Shown piece after piece: positions 59,383 to 64,000 of a stretch of DNA of 64,000 nucleotides. Each line of letters opens with the position of its first letter. Position 1 is the stretch's first letter. The notes under the pieces are model-generated. The model had not been told where the DNA came from and did not search any database. It saw only the letters and a list, made by a program, of their open reading frames with translations. A program made the position numbers and the translations under genes. Source of the stretch: Cohnella sp. OV330 (GTDB lineage Bacteria; Bacillota; Bacilli; Paenibacillales; Paenibacillaceae); the NCBI RefSeq assembly GCF_900112065.1, contig NZ_FOKE01000008.1, forward strand, positions 305,798 through 369,797, given 5' to 3'.

Positions 59383-60144
59383 ATGAGATTGCATGGGAAA
59401 ATCGCGCTCGTCACGGGAGCGGGGAGAGGCATCGGACGCGGAATCGCCTTGGAATTGGCCAAGGAAGGCGCAGACGTCGTCATCCATTATCGCAGCAGCG
59501 AACGACTGGCCTTCGAAGCGGCGGAGACGATCCGGTCATCGGGCAGAAGGGCGCTGCTCCATCGTGCGGACCTCTCCGACATCAAGCAGATCGACGGGAT
59601 GATGGAGGCGATCCGCGAGCAATGGGGCGGCGTCGATATTCTGGTGAACAACTCGGCCATCGATCCGACTTACGATTTTTTCGAAGTCACCGAAGAACGT
59701 TGGGATCAGGTGCTGGACACGAACCTGAAGGGCGGCTTCTTTTGCGCCCAAGCCTGCGCGAGAGACATGGTCAAGAAGGGCGAAGGCAAGATCATTTTCA
59801 TCAGTTCCGTACACGGGAATACGACGATGCCGAAATATTCGGCTTATGCGGCGTCGAAGGGCGGGATTAATGCCATGACCCGGCAGCTTGCGCTCGACTT
59901 GGCCCGATACAACATCCAGGTCAATGCGATCGCTCCGGGAGCCACCGACGTAGAGAAATTTCATGAGGACCCCGGGCACGATCCTGCAGCGATCGGAGAG
60001 CAGATCCCGCTTGGGCGGATCGGTTACCCGGACGACGTGGCCAAGGTCGCCGCGTTTTTCGCATCCTCGGACTCGAACTTCGTTACCGGGCAAGTGTTAA
60101 CCGTCGACGGCGGATCCAGTACGCGGTTTTTCCTGAGAACCTGA
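59383..60144 (+). CDS. SDR family oxidoreductase (glucose-1-dehydrogenase/FabG-like)
   Basis: A 253-residue classical SDR: 'ALVTGAGRGIGRGIALEL' (cofactor loop), 'NNSA' in place of NNAG, S and Y-x-x-x-K in 'FISSVHGN' and 'YSAYAASKGG'. The C-terminal 'GQVLTVDGGSS' is standard. It follows the cupin by 27 bp with a GAAAGAGG site. It probably oxidises a sugar or polyol; the specificity cannot be read from sequence. Confidence 0.92.
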   Translation: MRLHGKIALVTGAGRGIGRGIALELAKEGADVVIHYRSSERLAFEAAETIRSSGRRALLHRADLSDIKQIDGMMEAIREQWGGVDILVNNSAIDPTYDFFEVTEERWDQVLDTNLKGGFFCAQACARDMVKKGEGKIIFISSVHGNTTMPKYSAYAASKGGINAMTRQLALDLARYNIQVNAIAPGATDVEKFHEDPGHDPAAIGEQIPLGRIGYPDDVAKVAAFFASSDSNFVTGQVLTVDGGSSTRFFLRT

Positions 60145-60178
60145 AAGGATCGCCAATCGATTCGAAAGGATGATTAAC

Positions 60179-60988
60179 GTGGAGTTTGCAGATCGAGTCG
60201 TTCTTGTAACCGGATCCGGCAACGGAATCGGGAAGGCCATTGCATTCGCGTTCGCCAGGGAGGGCGCAACCGTCGTGATCTCGGATATTGATGGCGGAGC
60301 TGCTGAAACAGCGGCGCGCGAGATCGAAGCCATGGGAGGCAAGGCTATGAGCGTTCGGACGGATGTCTCGTCGGGCGAGGAGGTGGAACGCCTTTTTGCG
60401 GAAATCCATCGCGTGTATAGCCGCCTTGATATTCTGATCAACAATGTCGGCACGACGATCCGTAAACCGACGGTTCATTTTACCGAAGAAGAATGGGATT
60501 TTATTTACGATACGAACGTCAAATCGATGTTTCTGTGCGCAAGGGCGGCCGGTAAATGGATGTTGAAGCAGAGGGCCGGTTCGGTGGTCAATATCTCCTC
60601 CATACTTGGCATGGGCGGAGTCAGCCGGCGTCTACCGTATGCTTCCTCCAAAGCGGCGGTGGACAGCTTTACCCGGACGCTCGCCTGCGAGTGGGCGCTC
60701 GACGGGGTTCGGGTGAATGCCGTCGCTCCCGGCTATATTCGAGCGGATGGATTAAATCAAGCGTTCGTCGCGGGAATCTTGAAGGAAGACGATATGGTGC
60801 GTAGAACGCCGCAGGCGCGCCTGGGCACGCCGGACAATATCGCCGACGCCGTCCTGTTTCTGTGCTCCGCCAAAGCGGATTATATTACGGGAACGGTTCT
60901 TTACGTCGATGGGGGGTATTCCGCGTACCAGGGGCCCGAGCAGGTGCCATCCTTCCACCATGATCTATCGGTTTGGAGCGGGGTTTGA
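60179..60988 (+). CDS. SDR family oxidoreductase
   Basis: A classical SDR of about 270 residues with 'VLVTGSGNGIGKAIAFAFA', 'NNVG' and 'LPYASSKAAVDSF'; the C-terminal end is 'GTVLYVDGGYS' plus a 19-residue tail. I favour a GTG start at 60179 with AAAGGA 8 nt upstream; the ATG at 60170 lies within that site. It pairs with the preceding SDR (35% or so similarity by eye, not computed) and ends the operon, 53 bp before a TetR gene. Confidence 0.9.
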   Translation: MEFADRVVLVTGSGNGIGKAIAFAFAREGATVVISDIDGGAAETAAREIEAMGGKAMSVRTDVSSGEEVERLFAEIHRVYSRLDILINNVGTTIRKPTVHFTEEEWDFIYDTNVKSMFLCARAAGKWMLKQRAGSVVNISSILGMGGVSRRLPYASSKAAVDSFTRTLACEWALDGVRVNAVAPGYIRADGLNQAFVAGILKEDDMVRRTPQARLGTPDNIADAVLFLCSAKADYITGTVLYVDGGYSAYQGPEQVPSFHHDLSVWSGV

Positions 60989-61006
60989 CGAGTCGGCACA
61001 AACGTC

Positions 61007-61041
61007 TTGACTTTATACCTACTAAAAGGTAGACTGCAAAT
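61007..61041 (+). promoter_or_regulatory. Promoter and TetR operator directly abutting the start codon
   Basis: TTGACT (61007-61012), 17-bp spacer, TAGACT (61030-61035). The operator-like repeat CTAC-TAAAAG-GTAG (61019-61032) overlaps the -10. The start codon at 61042 is only 6 bases past the -10, so the transcript would be leaderless or nearly so if this promoter is used. Confidence 0.55.
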
Positions 61042-61611
61042 ATGAACAACAACAAAAACACGGCAGAGTTGATTCTCGATACGGCCCAACGACTCGTGCA
61101 AGAAGTAGGCTTTAACGGCTTCAGCTATGCGCACATCGCTGAGAAGGTCGGCATTCGCACGGCGAGCATCCATTATCATTTCCCGAATAAGGAGGATTTA
61201 GGAGAAGCGCTGATCGCCAGGTACCAGCGGGAGTTCGTCATTAAAGTCGATCAGATCGACAACGAGACGCAGGACAACTTGGAGAAAATACGCAGATATA
61301 TCAATATCTTCAGTATTCCTGTCGATACGTACTGTACCTGCCTGAGCGTGATGCTGTCATCGGATCTGGCTACCTTAACGGAGAAGGTTCGGGAGAAGCT
61401 GGCCGCGTTTTTTACCGCCAACCTTGAATGGCTTGAACGGGTGCTCGAGCAAGGAAGAAGCGAAGGGCAGCTTCGGTTCGAAGGATCGGCGCAGACGCAG
61501 GCGCACAAAATTTTGACATCGCTTCAAGGGGCGCAATTGCTTGCACGAACCTTTCGAGATGCCAACCGGTTTAATTTGATTGGCGAAGGCGTCATATCCG
61601 CTTTTACATAG
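61042..61611 (+). CDS. TetR family transcriptional repressor
   Basis: A 189-residue repressor with the helix-turn-helix 'RLVQEVGFNGFSYAHIAEKVGIRT' in parts, then 'ASIHYHFPNKEDLGEALI' (about 15-60). The ligand domain (60-185) belongs to the YxaF/LmrA-like C-terminal type by general look. The same CTAC-N6-GTAG motif occurs upstream of itself and of the NIPSNAP/reductase pair, so it most likely represses both. The start has no clean ribosome site; AAAAGG lies 10 nt upstream within the operator. Confidence 0.9.
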   Translation: MNNNKNTAELILDTAQRLVQEVGFNGFSYAHIAEKVGIRTASIHYHFPNKEDLGEALIARYQREFVIKVDQIDNETQDNLEKIRRYINIFSIPVDTYCTCLSVMLSSDLATLTEKVREKLAAFFTANLEWLERVLEQGRSEGQLRFEGSAQTQAHKILTSLQGAQLLARTFRDANRFNLIGEGVISAFT

Positions 61612-61633
61612 CAGGACTAGCGGATATTTTTTT
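61594..61633 (+). terminator. Terminator overlapping the tetR 3' end
   Basis: ATATCCGCT (61594-61602) pairs with AGCGGATAT (61619-61627), followed by seven T's. The left arm lies inside the last codons of the TetR gene. Confidence 0.85.
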
Positions 61634-61644
61634 CTCTTCATTGT

Positions 61645-61658
61645 CTACCAATTAGTAG
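61645..61658 (+). promoter_or_regulatory. Second copy of the TetR operator motif
   Basis: CTAC-CAATTA-GTAG, with flanking T/A extending the arms to 5 bp, matches the CTAC-N6-GTAG repeat in front of the TetR gene. It lies 52 bp upstream of the NIPSNAP start codon, where a repressor would block transcription. Confidence 0.6.
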
Positions 61659-61709
61659 ATAGACGTTGATGGATTTTGATTGAACAATAGATTGCGGAGG
61701 GCGTGAAGC

Positions 61710-62405
61710 ATGCTGTATGAATTGCGGACCTATCAGATGAAGCCGGGCAAGCTTCCGGCAATGTTGGATCGGTTTAGGACGGACACGATCGCATTATTAG
61801 CCAAGCATCAAATGAAAGTCGCCGAATTTTGGGTGGACGCGGACGAATCGAAGGACCGCTTGTATTACGTGCTCGAACATCCCGATAGCGCTTCGAGAGA
61901 ACGGAATTTCAAGGCGTTCATGGACGACCCCGAATGGCTCGCTGTGAGAAGACGGACGGAGACGGACGGCGTGCTTTACGAGTACGTCGAGAGCGCGTAC
62001 TTGAAGCAAGCTGCGATTTCTTCAAGGCTAAATCCGACTTTACGGGAACAAAAGTTATACGAGATGCGGGTTTACGATGTCAGTCCGGGAAAGATGGAGG
62101 CGATTATGCAGCGCTTCGACCGGCATGTCGTTGCCTTATTCGAAAAGCACGGGATGACGATCAAGCATTTTTGGTTAGATTCGGATGATGCGAACAATCG
62201 TCTTTATTATGTAGTCGAACATCCCGACATGGTCACGCGCAATGAGAACTACGCGCGCTTCCGCGCGGATCCCGAATGGATCGAAGCGAAGCGGCTATCG
62301 GAGCTGGAAGGCCCATTGACTCAGAAGCAGGAAAGCATCTTTATGAAAAAAGCAGCGTTTTTCAATGAAACGAAACCAACGAATGAAATGGAGCGATTGA
62401 AATGA
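61710..62405 (+). CDS. Tandem NIPSNAP domain protein
   Basis: A 231-residue protein made of two NIPSNAP/dimeric alpha-beta barrel repeats: 'MLYELRTYQMKPGKLPAML' at 1-19 and 'KLYEMRVYDVSPGKMEAIM' at about 112-131. Each is followed by a matching 'FWVDADESKDRLYYVLEHPD' or 'FWLDSDDANNRLYYVVEHPD' segment. NIPSNAP proteins bind or handle small reactive carbonyl compounds; the role is not well known. Its stop overlaps the reductase start by 4 bp, and it is likely under the TetR operator. Confidence 0.88.
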   Translation: MLYELRTYQMKPGKLPAMLDRFRTDTIALLAKHQMKVAEFWVDADESKDRLYYVLEHPDSASRERNFKAFMDDPEWLAVRRRTETDGVLYEYVESAYLKQAAISSRLNPTLREQKLYEMRVYDVSPGKMEAIMQRFDRHVVALFEKHGMTIKHFWLDSDDANNRLYYVVEHPDMVTRNENYARFRADPEWIEAKRLSELEGPLTQKQESIFMKKAAFFNETKPTNEMERLK

Positions 62406-62941
62406 AAACACTCGTCATCGTAGCGCACCCGAACCTGGAAGCGTCCAACTGGAACAAAGCATGGGTCGAAGAACTGAAAAGGAACGGCGATATTACGGTA
62501 CACGAGCTCTACAAAGAATATCCCACCGAGAATATTGACGTTCAGCGCGAGCAGCGGCTCGTCGAAGAACATGACCGCATCATCTTCCAATATCCGCTTT
62601 ACTGGTACAATATGCCGCCGCTTCTCAAAAAGTGGTTCGATCATGTGATGCTGTACAATTGGGCTTACGGTCCGGAAGCGACTGCGACAATCGGCAAAGA
62701 GATCGGCGTAGCCATCTCGACCTACGGCTCGACCGAATCCTACCAACCACAAGGATCCAATCGGTTTACGCTGGAACAAATTTTGGCGCCGATTCAAGCA
62801 ACCGCACGTTTCATCAGCGCCTCATACCTGCCGCACTTCACGGTTAATGACACGTCCGACGTGACGCCCGAGCGCTTGACTCAAAGCGGCAAAGCTTATG
62901 TCGAGCACATTTTAACAGTTAAATCGGTACCGGCGGCGTAA
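62402..62941 (+). CDS. NAD(P)H-dependent flavodoxin-fold oxidoreductase (YwrO/KefF/MdaB-like)
   Basis: A 179-residue FMN/FAD flavodoxin-like quinone reductase: 'LVIVAHPNLEASNWNKAW', 'DRIIFQYPLYWYNMPPLLKKWFDHVM' (in segments) and 'AYGPEA'. These enzymes reduce quinones or electrophiles by two electrons. The ATG overlaps the NIPSNAP stop (ATGA), so the two are one detoxification-type operon under TetR control. Confidence 0.92.
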   Translation: MKTLVIVAHPNLEASNWNKAWVEELKRNGDITVHELYKEYPTENIDVQREQRLVEEHDRIIFQYPLYWYNMPPLLKKWFDHVMLYNWAYGPEATATIGKEIGVAISTYGSTESYQPQGSNRFTLEQILAPIQATARFISASYLPHFTVNDTSDVTPERLTQSGKAYVEHILTVKSVPAA

Positions 62942-62970
62942 CGAAGGACGATGCCACCTGAAAAATTCGT

Positions 62971-63036
62971 TCAAGACGATGCCGGCCTCGGCCGTACCGT
63001 TCTCAAGTTCGAGGTTCGATGCAGGTATCGTCTTGA
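62971..63036 (+). other. Long stem-loop in the gap before the tautomerase
   Basis: TCAAGACGATGCC (62971-62983) pairs with GGTATCGTCTTGA (63024-63036) with one G-T pair. An inner CCTCG (62986-62990) pairs with CGAGG (63010-63014). No T-run follows. It may be an mRNA stabiliser, a processed 3' end or part of a leader. Confidence 0.5.
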
Positions 63037-63117
63037 CTTTAACCATAATAGAGGCAGCGATCATAAAACGAGCAATCGAGGGAAAGTATATGTCGTAACC
63101 AAAGGAGCAATGCGCTT

Positions 63118-63366
63118 ATGCCGATCGTAAACATTCAAGTTACGCGAGAGGGCACGACGCCCGATCGCGATTCGGTGACCGCTGAAGAGAAAGCGGCGCT
63201 CATCAAGGGTGTAAGCGAACTGCTGCTTCAAGTGCTGAATAAGCCGCTGGAGTCAACGTTCGTCGTGATCGAAGAAGTCGACACCGACAATTGGGGCTGG
63301 GGCGGACTTCCGGCACTGGCGTATCGCCGGAAGGCAGCTGAGCTAAAGGCAGCCGCTGAACGCTGA
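63118..63366 (+). CDS. 4-oxalocrotonate tautomerase family protein
   Basis: An 82-residue tautomerase-superfamily subunit. Pro2, which becomes the N-terminal catalytic proline after Met removal, is present (MPIVNIQV). The beta-hairpin 'STFVVIEEVDTDNWGWGG' is typical of the small 4-OT-like proteins that work as hexamers. Its substrate is unknown; neighbouring oxidoreductases suggest handling of keto/enol compounds. AAAGGAG lies upstream. Confidence 0.88.
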   Translation: MPIVNIQVTREGTTPDRDSVTAEEKAALIKGVSELLLQVLNKPLESTFVVIEEVDTDNWGWGGLPALAYRRKAAELKAAAER

Positions 63367-63375
63367 ATCTAGACG

Positions 63376-63422
63376 AAAATAAACGAGGTAAGCTGATGTA
63401 CGCTTACCTCGTTTATTTTTTT
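63376..63422 (+). terminator. Rho-independent terminator
   Basis: AAAATAAACGAGGTAAGC / GCTTACCTCGTTTATTTT, an 18-bp perfect stem with an 8-nt loop, followed by T's. It isolates the tautomerase from the rRNA operon. Confidence 0.93.
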
Positions 63423-63582
63423 GGAGAGCGGCAATCTCAAGACTTCGTTTTCCGGCATGGAAATCGATCCAATAATTGAATATGGCAAATGCGAAGCGCG
63501 AATGTTATGATAAGTAACCCGCAGGTTAAAGCACAGTTCCTTTACACGAGTTAAGAACTTGGGAATTGGAAAACTTTGATCA

Positions 63583-63611
63583 TTGCGGAAAGCAAGTAGA
63601 ATTGATATGAT
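63583..63611 (+). promoter_or_regulatory. Candidate rRNA operon promoter
   Basis: TTGCGG (63583-63588), 17-bp spacer and TATGAT (63606-63611), about 150 bp upstream of 16S, where rrn promoters lie. The rest of the 63423-63763 gap holds no ORF or RNA that I can see. Confidence 0.5.
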
Positions 63612-63655
63612 GTAATTCCTGCTTCGGACAACGAGGTAGACAAGCTTTAAGAGAT

Positions 63656-63670
63656 TGCTCCTTGAAAACT
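63656..63670 (+). promoter_or_regulatory. rRNA boxA-like antitermination element
   Basis: TGCTCCTTGAAAACT closely matches the boxA (TGYTCTTTGAAAACT type) found in Bacillota rRNA leaders, just before the 16S gene. Confidence 0.65.
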
Positions 63671-63763
63671 GAACATCGAGCGTTAAAACAAACGGACGCT
63701 GAAGCCTTTCGGGGCGGAAGCAAAAGTTATACCAGCTTTATCATGAGCAAGTCGAACTACCCT

Positions 63764-64000
63764 ATATGGAGAGTTTGATCCTGGCTCAGGACGAACGCTG
63801 GCGGCGTGCCTAATACATGCAAGTCGAGCGGATCTCTGATGGAGCTTGCTCCTGATGAGATCAGCGGCGGACGGGTGAGTAACACGTAGGCAACCTGCCC
63901 TGAAGACCGGGATAACATTCGGAAACGAATGCTAAGACCGGATAGGCAACGAGGTCGCATGATCTTGTTGAGAAACACGGTGCAAGCTGTGGCTTTGGGA
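63764..64000 (+). rRNA. 16S ribosomal RNA, 5' end (partial)
   Basis: The universal 5' primer region (GAGTTTGATCCTGGCTCAG at 63771-63789) and 'GACGAACGCTGGCGGCG' are present, followed by the V1 region and 'GTGAGTAACACGTAGGCAAC'. The sequence runs off the window. The V1/V2 sequence looks Paenibacillaceae-like (inference without a database). The exact 5' end is estimated. Confidence 0.97.

Noticed and set aside
63757..63978. Minus-strand ORF over the 16S start
   Set aside because: It lies inside the rRNA gene and cannot be a real protein gene.
1..64000. Insertion sequences, integrases, CRISPR arrays, tRNA genes
   Set aside because: I looked for transposase motifs, repeat-spacer arrays and tRNA cloverleafs and saw none that I could support.

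Overview
The window comes from a spore-forming, moderately GC-rich Bacillota, most probably a member of the Paenibacillaceae (Paenibacillus/Cohnella-like). This rests on the 5' end of a 16S rRNA gene at the right edge, two GerA-type germinant-receptor loci, a CwlJ-type cortex hydrolase, a YheC/D-type spore coat ATP-grasp protein, a BclA-like collagen protein, and a YesN/YesM plus LplABC-style sugar import locus. Genus placement is an inference; no database search was run.

Layout. 1-3.9 kb: end of an unknown gene, a GNAT acetyltransferase, a small di-heme-type membrane protein, an aldo/keto reductase with a divergent AraC regulator, and a decayed HD-domain gene. 4-8 kb: a spore-envelope island (collagen-like protein, YheC/D, a 40-aa ORF, CwlJ, cupin, L,D-transpeptidase). 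8.2-16.6 kb: one tightly packed plus-strand operon that looks like a complete cyanuric acid mineralisation pathway: biuret hydrolase, an SBP/ATPase/permease importer, cyanuric acid hydrolase, allophanate hydrolase, a cupin and a PucR activator. 16.8-23.5 kb: small membrane protein, MATE exporter, large secreted FN3 protein, an SDR with a TetR repressor and two visible operators, and a YmaF-like HxH-repeat protein. 23.7-31.6 kb: two germinant-receptor gene sets facing each other (A-C on plus; A-C-B-B on minus).

31.8-55.5 kb: a long plus-strand carbohydrate locus. It holds a GH51 arabinofuranosidase, a beta-helix protein, a YesN/YesM two-component system, two permeases and a lipoprotein SBP, then GH36, an SGNH esterase, GH32, a PIG-L deacetylase, an unassigned TIM-barrel-like protein, a zinc alcohol dehydrogenase, an enolase-superfamily enzyme, an (alpha/alpha)6-like protein and a second SGNH esterase. 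None of the enzymes has a signal peptide, so the picture is import of an acylated or decorated oligosaccharide followed by cytoplasmic de-esterification, hydrolysis and oxidation/dehydration. The substrate is not determined by the sequence.

55.6-61 kb: a PhyH-type dioxygenase with a divergent AraC regulator, a truncated GntR-FCD remnant, and an operon of D-2-hydroxyacid dehydrogenase, cupin and two SDRs. 61-63.4 kb: a TetR gene whose operator motif recurs upstream of a tandem NIPSNAP/quinone-reductase pair, then a tautomerase. 63.4-64 kb: rRNA operon promoter region and the start of 16S rRNA.

The most noteworthy systems are the cyanurate operon with PucR control and the sugar locus with several enzymes of unassigned or atypical active site. 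All calls are from reading the sequence; family assignments rest on recognised motifs and context only.
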